Origin: Candidatus Cloacimonadota bacterium
Lineage (GTDB): Bacteria; Cloacimonadota; Cloacimonadia; Cloacimonadales; Cloacimonadaceae
Reading direction: 5' to 3'
NCBI GenBank assembly: GCA_023228125.1
Contig: JALOBT010000005.1
Location: 20,568 to 84,567 of the forward strand
DNA length: 64,000 bases
Shown here piece after piece: positions 9,129-16,902 of the stretch (positions are counted from its first letter, which is position 1; the number at the start of each line of letters is the position of its first letter). The notes beneath the pieces were generated by a model that made no database searches, was not told where the DNA came from, and was given only the letters and a program-made list of their open reading frames with translations. The translations under genes and the position numbers were made by a program.

Positions 9129-10076
9129 TTAGCGAACTATTCGGGTGCCGGTCTTGCCTGCAAAGGCTTCCACGATGCGGGGAAGGGAAGTGATGAGCAC
9201 CTCGCTGCCGCCTCGGGAGATAAAATCGATCGCTGCACGAATCTTGGGACCCATGCTGCCTGCGGGGAAATGCCCCTCATTATAATACTTTTGCGCTTCG
9301 GCTACGGTCATAGTATCCAGATCCTGCGCATCAGGTTTTCCGTAATTTAAGGCGACCTTATCCACTCCGGTGAGGATCACAAAGAGATCGGCCTGGATAT
9401 TCAGTGCCAAAAGCGCACTGGCAAAGTCCTTGTCGATCACGGCGTCAAGGCCTTCCAGATGACCGTTTTCCCGGCGATAAACCGGAATGCCACCACCGCC
9501 TACGGCGATCACGATCTGCCCCTTGTGCACTAATTCATTGATGGTGCTGGCCGCAATAATCTCTATGGGCAGAGGCGAGGGCACCACTCTGCGCCAGCCT
9601 TTGCCGGAATCTTCTTTCAGAGCCCAGCCCAGGCTCTCTTTCAGCTCTTGGGCTTCCTCTGCGCTATAATAGGTGCTGCCCACAAACTTGCTGGGGTCTT
9701 TCAGGCTGGGATCGTTTTTGTCCACCACCACCTGCGAGACGATGGTAATCACCTGTTTATCAATACCCTGCTCACGCAGTTTGTTTTGCAAGCTTTGCTC
9801 GATCATATAGCCCATAGTGCCTTCGGTGGCTGCATTTAGCACACCCAGAGGCAGGGAGGCGAGGCCTTCTTTTTCGCCCGTTTCCTGTTGACGGAGCAGA
9901 TTGCCCACCTGAGGGCCATTACCGTGGGTAATGCTGAGCCGATAACCTTGTCTGATAAGCTCCACGATGCCATCCAGAGAATCCTGGGTATTGGCAAATT
10001 GCTCTGAGATCGTACCCTTTTGACCTGCCTTGATGATGGCATTGCCACCCAAGGCCAGAACTGCTGTTTTTTTCAT
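9129..10076 (-). CDS. arcC: Carbamate kinase
   Basis: 315 residues, the usual length. It makes ATP and carbamate from carbamoyl phosphate and ADP, the last step of arginine-deiminase or related fermentations. Family landmarks are LALGGNAIIKAG at the N-terminus, THGNGPQVGNLL, IAVGGGGIPVYR, DAVIDKDFASALLA and GSMGPKIRAAIDFISRGG. The start ATG 10076 has GCGGAGACTAATA upstream. No arginine deiminase or ornithine carbamoyltransferase gene is nearby. The neighbour upstream is the cDPGS-like GTPase, separated by a repeat element and a terminator. The gene supports an amino-acid-fermenting lifestyle. Confidence 0.96.
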   Translation of the reverse strand: MKKTAVLALGGNAIIKAGQKGTISEQFANTQDSLDGIVELIRQGYRLSITHGNGPQVGNLLRQQETGEKEGLASLPLGVLNAATEGTMGYMIEQSLQNKLREQGIDKQVITIVSQVVVDKNDPSLKDPSKFVGSTYYSAEEAQELKESLGWALKEDSGKGWRRVVPSPLPIEIIAASTINELVHKGQIVIAVGGGGIPVYRRENGHLEGLDAVIDKDFASALLALNIQADLFVILTGVDKVALNYGKPDAQDLDTMTVAEAQKYYNEGHFPAGSMGPKIRAAIDFISRGGSEVLITSLPRIVEAFAGKTGTRIVR

Positions 10077-10108
10077 TATTAGTCTCCGCTAAAAGGTCAT
10101 TGCATCCC

Positions 10109-10272
10109 GTAACGCTGGATTTATCCGGCAGTAACGCTGGATTTATCCGGCCGCTGTCCAAACTCCAGGCATCAGCGTGAAATATGCAAGGCCTGCTTTT
10201 GACAGATTGCGTACAAGGCTTGGACACGCACCGTCTAAAGACAGTGCTACGGCCGGATAAATCCAGCGTTAC
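10109..10272. repeat. Non-coding element with 23-bp terminal inverted repeats (copy 2)
   Basis: A 142-bp core (10131-10272) has the same 23-bp inverted ends as the element at 3159-3352: left arm 10131-10153, right arm 10250-10272. A further, slightly shorter left arm sits immediately before it at 10109-10129, matching the doubled left arm of copy 1. The interior is shorter than in copy 1, but the 20 or so bases before the right arm are nearly identical. No coding capacity is seen. Confidence 0.8.
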
Positions 10273-10341
10273 GAAGCAAAGCCAGAGTTTCGAAGCAATG
10301 ACAGCGTTTCGCAGCAATGACAGCGGTGCCTGCCTGAATCC

Positions 10342-10378
10342 AAAAACCGGGAATGAGCAGATTGGCTCACTCCCGGTA
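10342..10378 (-). terminator. Intrinsic terminator after the cDPGS-like gene
   Basis: In minus-strand RNA ACCGGGAGUGAGC pairs with GCUCAUUCCCGGU (13 bp with one G-U) around a 6-base loop, followed by UUUUGG. It begins 28 bases past the stop at 10406. Confidence 0.85.
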
Positions 10379-10405
10379 ATGATCTGTATATTGAACTACT
10401 ACCTG

Positions 10406-11806
10406 TTATTTCTTTTTAGGCGTAGCTTTTTTAGTGGCTTTCGGAGCAGCTTTTTTGGGAGCTGCTTTTTTGGGAGCCGCTTTTTTAGCGATGGCAAAAT
10501 TTGCCAACACGTCTTTGATGGTAGGCACGCCAATTTCCTGCAGTTCATATTCGACCTGGCAGGCGGGCTTGGTGATCTTCACGATACGGCGAAGATCGAT
10601 GGGGGTGGCTATCACCACAGAATCACATTCCACGGCATTGATGGTCTTTTCGAGGTCCTTGATCTGCTGAGCACTGTAGCCCATGGCAGGAAGCAGAGTG
10701 CCGATATCAGGATACTTTTCGAAAGTTTCCTTCATCTCGCCAACTGCCCAGGGACGGGGATCCACGAAGTCTGCACAGCCGTATTTGACAGCGGCAACTG
10801 TGCCGGCGCCAAAGGGCATATTGCCATGAGTGAGGGTGGGGCCATCTTCCACTACGAGCACGTTTTTGCCCAAAATCATCTCAGGATGATCCACAAAGAG
10901 CGGAGAAGCGGCGTCGATGATTATGGCGGTGGGATTGATCTCGCGGACGTTTTCGCGTACTTCATTGATATCGTCCAGATCAGCGCTGTCGATCTTATTA
11001 ATCACTACGACGTCTGCCATTAAGACATTGGTTTCGCCGGGGTAGTAGCCGATCTCATCACCAGGACGGTGAGGATCTACCACTACGATGCGGACCATTT
11101 CGTCTGAACAGTAGAAAGGAATGTCGTTGTTTCCGCCGTCCCAAATAATGACGTCGGCTTCTTTTTCGGCTTCGCGTACGATGGCTTCATAATCCACACC
11201 AGAGTAGATCACGCTGCCCATCATGATGTGCGGCTCATATTCTTCCATCTCTTCGATGGTGCATTTATGCTTTTTGAGGTCAGCAATCTCAGCAAAACGC
11301 TGAACTTTCTGCTTCACAAGATCACCATAAGGCATGGGGTGACGGATGGAAACCACTTTCAGTCCACGTTCCTTCAGGGCTTTCACCACTGTGCGGGTGG
11401 TCTGGGATTTTCCACAACCGGTGCGGGTGGCGCAAACGGTAACCAGGGGTTTGGTAGTTTTGATGGTGGTGTTATTGGCACCCATCAGCATAAAATCTGC
11501 ACCTATGGCATTCACCAGGGAGGCTTTATGCATCACATCTTCGTAAAGAAGGTCGCTGTAAGCAAGAACCACGAGGTCCACATTGTGTTTTTCAATGAGG
11601 GCCTTCAGTTCGCTTTCAGGTTTGATTTCGATTCCATTGGGATAGAGCTTTCCAGCCAATGCAGCCGGATACTTTTTGTCATCGATGCCGGGGATTTGAG
11701 TGGCGGTAAAGGCTACGACGTCATAATCTTTGTTGTCTCTGAAAAAGACGTTGAAGTTATGAAAGTCACGGCCTGCGGCGCCCATAATGAGAACATTACG
11801 TTTCAT
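10406..11806 (-). CDS. Cyclic 2,3-diphosphoglycerate synthetase-like GTPase with basic tail
   Basis: 466 residues. The N-terminal 120 residues form a Rossmann-like domain (KRNVLIMGAAGRDFHNF). A P-loop NTPase follows: Walker A RTGCGKSQTT from 128, then ADVIIWDGGNNDIPF and VVINKIDSADLDDI, a GTPase-like NKID. This matches the COG2403 family, named after archaeal cDPG synthetase. Bacterial members are often linked to carbamate kinase, as here, and their substrate is not established. The last 28 residues are a repeated KKAAPKKAAP-type tail resembling histone-H1-like or nucleic-acid-binding tails, not typical of the family. ATG 11806 follows AAAAGGAGATACAA. A terminator follows, so arcC probably has its own promoter or depends on readthrough. 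Confidence 0.85.
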   Translation of the reverse strand: MKRNVLIMGAAGRDFHNFNVFFRDNKDYDVVAFTATQIPGIDDKKYPAALAGKLYPNGIEIKPESELKALIEKHNVDLVVLAYSDLLYEDVMHKASLVNAIGADFMLMGANNTTIKTTKPLVTVCATRTGCGKSQTTRTVVKALKERGLKVVSIRHPMPYGDLVKQKVQRFAEIADLKKHKCTIEEMEEYEPHIMMGSVIYSGVDYEAIVREAEKEADVIIWDGGNNDIPFYCSDEMVRIVVVDPHRPGDEIGYYPGETNVLMADVVVINKIDSADLDDINEVRENVREINPTAIIIDAASPLFVDHPEMILGKNVLVVEDGPTLTHGNMPFGAGTVAAVKYGCADFVDPRPWAVGEMKETFEKYPDIGTLLPAMGYSAQQIKDLEKTINAVECDSVVIATPIDLRRIVKITKPACQVEYELQEIGVPTIKDVLANFAIAKKAAPKKAAPKKAAPKATKKATPKKK

Positions 11807-11876
11807 TTGTATCTCCTTTTGTTAATTAGTTTTATATTCTTTGCCTCAAACTTTGTATTAGGCTTTAAACGTCAAG

Positions 11877-11909
11877 AAGAATCTTGAGAATATGAAAAGA
11901 AAGAGCTTG
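11877..11909 (+). repeat. 33-bp direct repeat flanking the 12-17.7 kb island (left)
   Basis: The 33 bases (starting AAGAATCTTGAGAATA) recur in the same orientation at 17845-17877 with one mismatch. The two copies bracket the repeat block and the whole four-gene ATPase operon. They could be attachment-site-like repeats or chance copies of a dispersed repeat. Confidence 0.7.
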
Positions 11910-12045
11910 GAGACTGTTCAATTCCTCTCCCCAAGTCATGCTACTTTCTTTTGCACTTTAAGCTGAATAAGTGGCCAAAGCCTATTCCAATCCTTATTAT
12001 CCAGGCATAATACCCGCAAAGCGAGAACGGGGCGCTATTTTAGAC

Positions 12046-12208
12046 AAGTCCTACGTATGTGGGCTGTAGGGGTTTTGGGCGAAAACCCAAGTCCTGCATA
12101 TGTGGGTTGTAGGGGTTTTGGGCGAAAACCCAAGTCCTGCGTATGTGGGTTGTAGGGGTTTTGGGCGAAAACCCAAGTCCTGCATATGAATGATGATGAT
12201 GATAGAAC
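12046..12208. repeat. 43-bp tandem repeat, three units and a partial fourth
   Basis: Units start at 12046, 12089, 12132 and 12175 with a few substitutions. Each unit contains GGGTTTT-GGGCG-AAAACCC, a 7-bp stem with a 5-base loop. The array ends in ATGAATGATGATGATGAT. The same array with two units and a partial third, and the same ending, is at 63889-64000. There are no unique spacers, so it is not a CRISPR. Confidence 0.9.
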
Positions 12209-12245
12209 ACAGATCGCGCGGATCGTGTGAGTCTTGGAGTTCCAT

Positions 12246-12507
12246 CTTGGAGTTCAAGGTGCCTAAGATAACTAACTATTTACCATAAGCTTAGCGGCGC
12301 TTTGGACTTCAAGCGACAATAGCAATGGGAAACGTGAGCCTTGGAGTTCAAGGTGCCTAAGATAACTATAAATTTACCATAAGCTTAGCGGCGCTTTGGA
12401 CTTCAAGCGACAATAGCAATGGGAAACGTGAGCCTTGGAGTTCAAGGTGCCTAAGATAACTATCAATTTACCATAAGCTTAGCGGCACTTTGGACTTCAA
12501 GCGGCAA
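12246..12507. repeat. 94-bp tandem triplication
   Basis: Units start at 12246, 12340 and 12434 (each beginning CTTGGAGTTCAAGGTGCC) and are almost identical. The third is cut off near 12507. Each unit holds CTTGGAGTTCAAG and, 50 bases on, CTTTGGACTTCAAG, which are partly complementary. No open frame persists through all units. Confidence 0.88.
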
Positions 12508-12572
12508 AGAGAGTCTTTTTCATCCCCCGGATAAAGCAGCATTCTGGGGTCCTCCTTGCTCATTTGAGCCAC

Positions 12573-12649
12573 TTGATCATATCTTTATCTAGCCTTAATC
12601 AAGCGTTAATTCTTAACGCTTGATTAAGGCTAGATAAAGATGTGATCGA
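12573..12649. repeat. Long hairpin element, copy A
   Basis: Two 37-base arms pair around a TTC loop centred on 12611. The core is CTTAATCAAGCGTTAA and its complement. Copy B is at 35271-35349. Similarity between the copies extends outside the hairpin on both sides (about 12526-12710 here) but in the opposite orientation. Where the arms differ between copies the pairing is kept, so the structure itself appears conserved. Confidence 0.88.
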
Positions 12650-12953
12650 CGCCTTGGAGAGAGGGAGAAAGGATCAAATACATAGATTTGCATGATAAAC
12701 TATCCAAAGGCGCCAGGTCAATTCTGAGGAATGGATTGCAGGAAGGATGCCTCGCCCACTTTTTAGACTAGAGAATCAGCTAAGTTATTGGATAATAATC
12801 GAAACTTGTTGAACAGTCTCAGAATTTTTGGGACTGTGTAAACTGGGGGGTCAGTGGATGCGGGACGCATCCAATCCTGATTGTGCGTCGGTGACCTGAT
12901 GCCAGAACAAGTCCCGCCTCAAGCACTAATAACTAAAAACTAAAAACTAAAAA

Positions 12954-14426
12954 CTAAAACTCCCGCAGCCTGATATCTGGCATACAGGGGCTATATTCGC
13001 TATCCATTTCCGCGAGCTGTTGTCTGATGATTGCGCGGCAACGCAGAGCCGGGGTGAGCACATAATCCTGAAATTCTTTGGCGGGAATATCTTTGGCAGT
13101 GCGCGCATGCGGATACAGCAGCTTCAGGTATGCCGTGCAAAGCTTTAGCACAGCCTTGGTATCTCTGGTATCGGCAGAGCGGGGGATGATGAGGGCTTCC
13201 TTCACGATCTCGCTATATCTGTTTTCAAAGCGCAGATTGTGCATGATCTCGGCAAAATATTCGCTATTCAGAGCATAGCCTGTGAGCTTGAGGTCTTCTG
13301 TGAAGCGATAGAGCACCCAACCGGGGATGAAGCCGTGGATTCTGTCGATCAAAGCGGAGGATTGGAAGAAGGAGGGCAGGTCTTTGAAAAACTCCCGATT
13401 CTTGGGCTGGTATCGGCTGTTCAGGGCGATATTACCCAAGAGCATCAGCCCACAATCCGAGATATTCTGGTAGTTTCCCACCACTATTTTGCCGTTTTCC
13501 AGGTAGTTCTTAAACGCACCCAGGATGTCTTCTTCGCGGGCAAATTGCAGGGTCTCGATCTCATCCAAGGCCAGAAAATCATAGTGATGGATGATGCCGG
13601 GGCTGCGGGTGCTGAGATTGTAAAAGATGCCGGCGCGGGTAACTATTCCGCCGCTCACAGCCCAGGAGTATTTCGAGAGATTATTGAAGATATAGGACTT
13701 TCCGGTGCCCTTTGGGGCCAGCTCTATCATATTGAGATTGGGCTCTACATACACCAGCAGGCGTGAGAGATAGGTAAGCTTTTTGTTGAGGCTGAACTTA
13801 GTTTTGCCGCCGGTATAATCTGGATTGGTTTCCATGCAGCGAATCAAGAGGTCTATCCATTCCAGGGTGCTGAAATTGCTTCTGGCATCCAGAAAGTACT
13901 CCAGGTTAACTCGATAGGGCTCAAAGGGTTTGAAATCCGTAAGCTCCACATAGCCCTTGCTGCTGCTGAAGCCTGGAGGGATGTAAGTAAGGGTCAGGAT
14001 TCCCCAGACCTCGCCTTCATGCAGACGCTGGATTTTGTGCTCGGCCATGCCTTGAGATACGATGCCTTCCTTTTTGCCAATGCCCAAGTCCGGGATGCTG
14101 AAGCTCATTTTACCATTCAGCAAATCGGTGGTAATGATCAGCCGGGAAAAGATTTGCAGGGGCTGTCTGGAGTGCAAGAGGCGTCTGCGGACATTGCTGC
14201 CTTTGCGGGGGATTTTCTCTTCGATGAAGGCTGCGCAGGCATCTTTGTCAAAAGAGCCATGTTCCGAGAAGCATTTGATCATCCAGTCCTTCACAAAAGA
14301 GGGCAGATTGCGTCCGGTGAATACCGAATACGCTTCGGGGTCTTTATATACAGATTCCAGCGGGAAGTGGGTCTGAATCTTCTCGTCCAGGGGAATGGCG
14401 ATTTGCTGTAAATACGGCATCGGCAT
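12954..14426 (-). CDS. BrxL-like AAA+ protein lacking the Lon-type C-terminal region
   Basis: 490 residues. The N-terminal domain (IQTHFPLESVYKDPEA, then RNLPSFVKDW) and the AAA+ core match the BrxL family of BREX phage-defence systems: Walker A APKGTGKS at 237-244, Walker B FLALDEIE at 284-291, LLGNI at 329-333, and ALIDRIHGFIPGW at 358-370. BrxL proteins are usually near 670-690 residues with a Lon-type C-terminal part. This one ends about 120 residues after the AAA+ core with no Ser-Lys protease motif. BrxL is a DNA-associated AAA+ motor in BREX. Its start overlaps the stop of the upstream ATPase gene by one base (TAATG), and it is the last gene of a four-gene operon. No methyltransferase or PglZ phosphatase is present in the window. 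Confidence 0.82.
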   Translation of the reverse strand: MPMPYLQQIAIPLDEKIQTHFPLESVYKDPEAYSVFTGRNLPSFVKDWMIKCFSEHGSFDKDACAAFIEEKIPRKGSNVRRRLLHSRQPLQIFSRLIITTDLLNGKMSFSIPDLGIGKKEGIVSQGMAEHKIQRLHEGEVWGILTLTYIPPGFSSSKGYVELTDFKPFEPYRVNLEYFLDARSNFSTLEWIDLLIRCMETNPDYTGGKTKFSLNKKLTYLSRLLVYVEPNLNMIELAPKGTGKSYIFNNLSKYSWAVSGGIVTRAGIFYNLSTRSPGIIHHYDFLALDEIETLQFAREEDILGAFKNYLENGKIVVGNYQNISDCGLMLLGNIALNSRYQPKNREFFKDLPSFFQSSALIDRIHGFIPGWVLYRFTEDLKLTGYALNSEYFAEIMHNLRFENRYSEIVKEALIIPRSADTRDTKAVLKLCTAYLKLLYPHARTAKDIPAKEFQDYVLTPALRCRAIIRQQLAEMDSEYSPCMPDIRLREF

Positions 14427-15706
14427 TATAGGTCAAAGAGCTCGGTTAAGCTGGTTTCACTAAATCCGGGGCCATCACCGCTGGCTGAGTCTTCCGGCGG
14501 CTCTTCTTCATTGAAATCTGGGTCTGTGAACAGATTTTCCGTAAAAGCCTTGGGCATCTTTCCGCAGTGCGCATACATGTCCATGATTTCGATGTAGATC
14601 CGCACGATCTGGCGGATGGGTTTGTGCGCGGGATCGATGGTTTTGATGGCATCCTTCACGAAGGTATCCGGGATAGGATATTGCCAATCTATCGCCTGAT
14701 GATGGATTTCCAAAAGCTGATCCAAAAGGACATTAAGCTCCTTTTTCTGCACCGGAGCCAATACGAGATTGTGTGAATCTATCACAAAATCAAAGAAATG
14801 CCGGATGATGGCAGCACTTTCAGCTCCCATCCGCTCTTCCGCCAAAAGCGCCATCTGGGCGGCATCGTTCTTCTTTTTGCCAAAGAAGACCTCATCCTGC
14901 AAGCCCTTTACCGAAGCCGCCAGAGTGTAAATGGGGAGCTTATGCTGCTTGCTCCAGTTTAGCAGCCAGGCCAGATTCTGATAGGATTTTAGCCTGGCCA
15001 CCTTGCCCAGTTTACCGGTGATTTCCAGCTCGTCAATCAGAATTACCCAGGCCTTAAACCCCAGCCCTTGCAAGAGATAGGGCAGGAATTCAAAAAAGCT
15101 CAAGAGGTGCTCCTTTTGCGTGAATCTGGGCAGCTCTTTGAATTCCGGTTTATAGAGCTGTCGGCAGATCGATTTTGCCCGGGTGAGATTCTCCTTTTTG
15201 CCCATCAGCGCATTGTAGAGCAAGATCATGCTTTGAGCGTCGTATTGGGCGAAAGCCCGAAATATATAGGTAGGAAGAGGATGGCTGAGCTTCACCCCCA
15301 GCTCCGGCAGATTTTGCAAAAAGTCCTGAGGCAGGGTTTCTGCGGTGAGCGGATTCAGCAAACCGGGGATTTTGGCCTCCGGGGTCAGAAGATGCGAGGT
15401 CAGAGCCGGAAAGAGATTGGCGAGATTGCTCAGGTTCAAGCTTCGGGAGAGGGATATATAGCTCACGGCAAAGCCTTGATCCAGGATGTGGCCTTCGATG
15501 AGCTTCAAAAGATGGGTCTTGCCCTGGCCATATTCACCCCATACCAGCCTGCCTTTGGGACTGATGCCGCTTTCCAGCAGGGCCAGGTCTTTGTCGATTT
15601 TTTCGACCAGATGATGCCTGAGATCGGTGGTGGCATCCACTGTGATGCGAGATGGAATCCCCGCTCGAATGGCTTCCAGCATCAGGATATAATCAGTCCT
15701 GTTCAT
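14426..15706 (-). CDS. DUF2791/BrxD-like P-loop ATPase
   Basis: 426 residues. It opens with an AIRAGIPSRITVDA segment typical of the BrxC/BrxD ATP-binding family (DUF2791). Walker A is GEYGQGKT at 57-64 and Walker B is VILIDELE at 221-228. The C-terminal 40 residues are acidic and probably disordered (DFNEEEPPEDSASGDG). In BREX these ATPases are thought to act with the methylation or restriction machinery, but here no such partner is encoded. The ATG at 15706 has a GGAGGTAGC site inside the preceding gene and overlaps it by 14 nt. The stop overlaps the BrxL-like start. No frameshift or motif loss is visible, so it should be an active NTPase. Confidence 0.8.
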   Translation of the reverse strand: MNRTDYILMLEAIRAGIPSRITVDATTDLRHHLVEKIDKDLALLESGISPKGRLVWGEYGQGKTHLLKLIEGHILDQGFAVSYISLSRSLNLSNLANLFPALTSHLLTPEAKIPGLLNPLTAETLPQDFLQNLPELGVKLSHPLPTYIFRAFAQYDAQSMILLYNALMGKKENLTRAKSICRQLYKPEFKELPRFTQKEHLLSFFEFLPYLLQGLGFKAWVILIDELEITGKLGKVARLKSYQNLAWLLNWSKQHKLPIYTLAASVKGLQDEVFFGKKKNDAAQMALLAEERMGAESAAIIRHFFDFVIDSHNLVLAPVQKKELNVLLDQLLEIHHQAIDWQYPIPDTFVKDAIKTIDPAHKPIRQIVRIYIEIMDMYAHCGKMPKAFTENLFTDPDFNEEEPPEDSASGDGPGFSETSLTELFDL

Positions 15707-16901
15707 CAGTTGCTACCTCCCCAGGATTGCGTTTGAGCTTGCTTTGCAGCAGAAAACGGAAATTGGTGAAGGTCTCATCCAGCATATACAAATCCTGGGG
15801 ATGGCCTTCTGGAACACTATCCGAGAGCTCTTGCAGCTTATCCGAAAGCTTGGTGATTTCCCCATTCTGCGTAGCTTCGGCCAGTATTTCATTGGCATCT
15901 ATCAAATCCGCATAGGGATTAAGCGATTCATGCTGGTAAAATCCCGGCTGAATCCTCATCCACAGGGCATGATAGCTCTGCAAACCATAACGTTCACTAT
16001 CCAGAATCTCATCATCTCCGGCGATCAAGAACAGGGTATGATGAAAGAAATCCAGATCATCGATCAATTGCCGGAGGAGCTCATATACATCGTTGCGCCG
16101 CATGGGAGTATAGCGCATCTGTGATCCGGAGCGGGGCAGGATGGCCTCGATCTGATCCAATAAAATAACCACGCCCTTGTAGCCGCTGAGCAGAATCAGT
16201 TCTGTGAGCGAATACAGCCAGATTCTGGCATTGCTCTTGTTCAGGATCTCATAGAGGCTGCTCTGCACCTTGCTGCTGTGCACGATCTTCTCACCCCTCA
16301 GCCAGGTGCTGGCCAAGTCCTGGGTGAGCGCATCTTTTTCCACCACTGCTTCGCTGAAGATATGCAAGAATTTGCGGAAAGAGAAATCTACCCCAATCCT
16401 ATTGACCACGTTGTTTATTGCTATGCGGATCAGACGCTTGGCATCGTGGGGGATGGCGTTTTCCTGTTCGCAGATGAATTCGGTGAGATTGCCCGCATAG
16501 CTTTCAAAATCCTGGAAGCTATGCCCCAGCTCGCTCAGAATCTGCCTGCTCAATGTGTGCGCCAGTGCTGCGGTGCCAAATTGCTCTGCCACAGCTTTGT
16601 AGAGCTGCACGGGATCACTCAGGAAGAAGGGAAGCTCCATGAGATTCAGATAGAGCACGAAGTATCCGCTTGCGCTGGCTTGTGCTTTGAGGAAATGCAG
16701 AAAGTGGGATTTTCCGGTGGCAGGACTGCCATGCAGGATTTTCACCTTGCTGCCGCCCTGGGCAATCACCTGATCCAGGCAGTAATCCTGCATCAAATCC
16801 AGCCATTCATGCTTTATGCACAGATGCCGGATCAATTGGTCACTTGCCGGTGGCAGACCTTTTTGTAATGCGCTTATGTCCTCGTGAGAAAGCTCAAACA
16901 T
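15693..16901 (-). CDS. P-loop ATPase, second DUF2791-like protein
   Basis: 402 residues. Walker A is GSPATGKS at 58-65 and Walker B is VVILLDQIE at 244-252, followed by an R-rich stretch (RYTPMRRNDVYELLRQLIDDL) and a possible sensor segment LFLIAGDDE. It shares the layout of the neighbouring BrxD-like protein (N-terminal helices, P-loop near residue 60, Walker B near 220-250) but little sequence. This suggests an ancient duplication and possibly a hetero-oligomer. The start is 1 base after the stop of the 250-residue gene and the end overlaps the BrxD-like gene by 14 nt, giving strict translational coupling. The DUF2791 assignment is weaker than for its neighbour. Confidence 0.72.
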   Translation of the reverse strand: MFELSHEDISALQKGLPPASDQLIRHLCIKHEWLDLMQDYCLDQVIAQGGSKVKILHGSPATGKSHFLHFLKAQASASGYFVLYLNLMELPFFLSDPVQLYKAVAEQFGTAALAHTLSRQILSELGHSFQDFESYAGNLTEFICEQENAIPHDAKRLIRIAINNVVNRIGVDFSFRKFLHIFSEAVVEKDALTQDLASTWLRGEKIVHSSKVQSSLYEILNKSNARIWLYSLTELILLSGYKGVVILLDQIEAILPRSGSQMRYTPMRRNDVYELLRQLIDDLDFFHHTLFLIAGDDEILDSERYGLQSYHALWMRIQPGFYQHESLNPYADLIDANEILAEATQNGEITKLSDKLQELSDSVPEGHPQDLYMLDETFTNFRFLLQSKLKRNPGEVATDEQD

Positions 16902-16902
16902 G

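Larger units (their letters stand above)
11910..12820. mobile_element. 911-bp non-coding composite element with 12-bp inverted ends
   Basis: The stretch begins GAGACTGTTCAA (11910-11921) and ends with the exact reverse complement (12809-12820). It contains a 43-bp tandem repeat, a 94-bp tandem triplication and a long hairpin, each listed separately, and no credible gene. The first 300 bases, including the 43-bp repeats, are repeated at 63753-64000. No transposase is encoded, so mobility is inferred only from the inverted ends and the second partial copy. Confidence 0.5.

Noticed and set aside
12046..12208. Possible CRISPR array
   Set aside because: Repeats are directly adjacent with no unique spacers, and no cas genes occur in the window.
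12051..12257. Minus-strand frame of 68 codons rich in repeated GLGFxPKP
   Set aside because: It is a by-product of the 43-bp tandem repeat; 43 is not a multiple of 3, so the repeats read in different frames, and there is no ribosome site.
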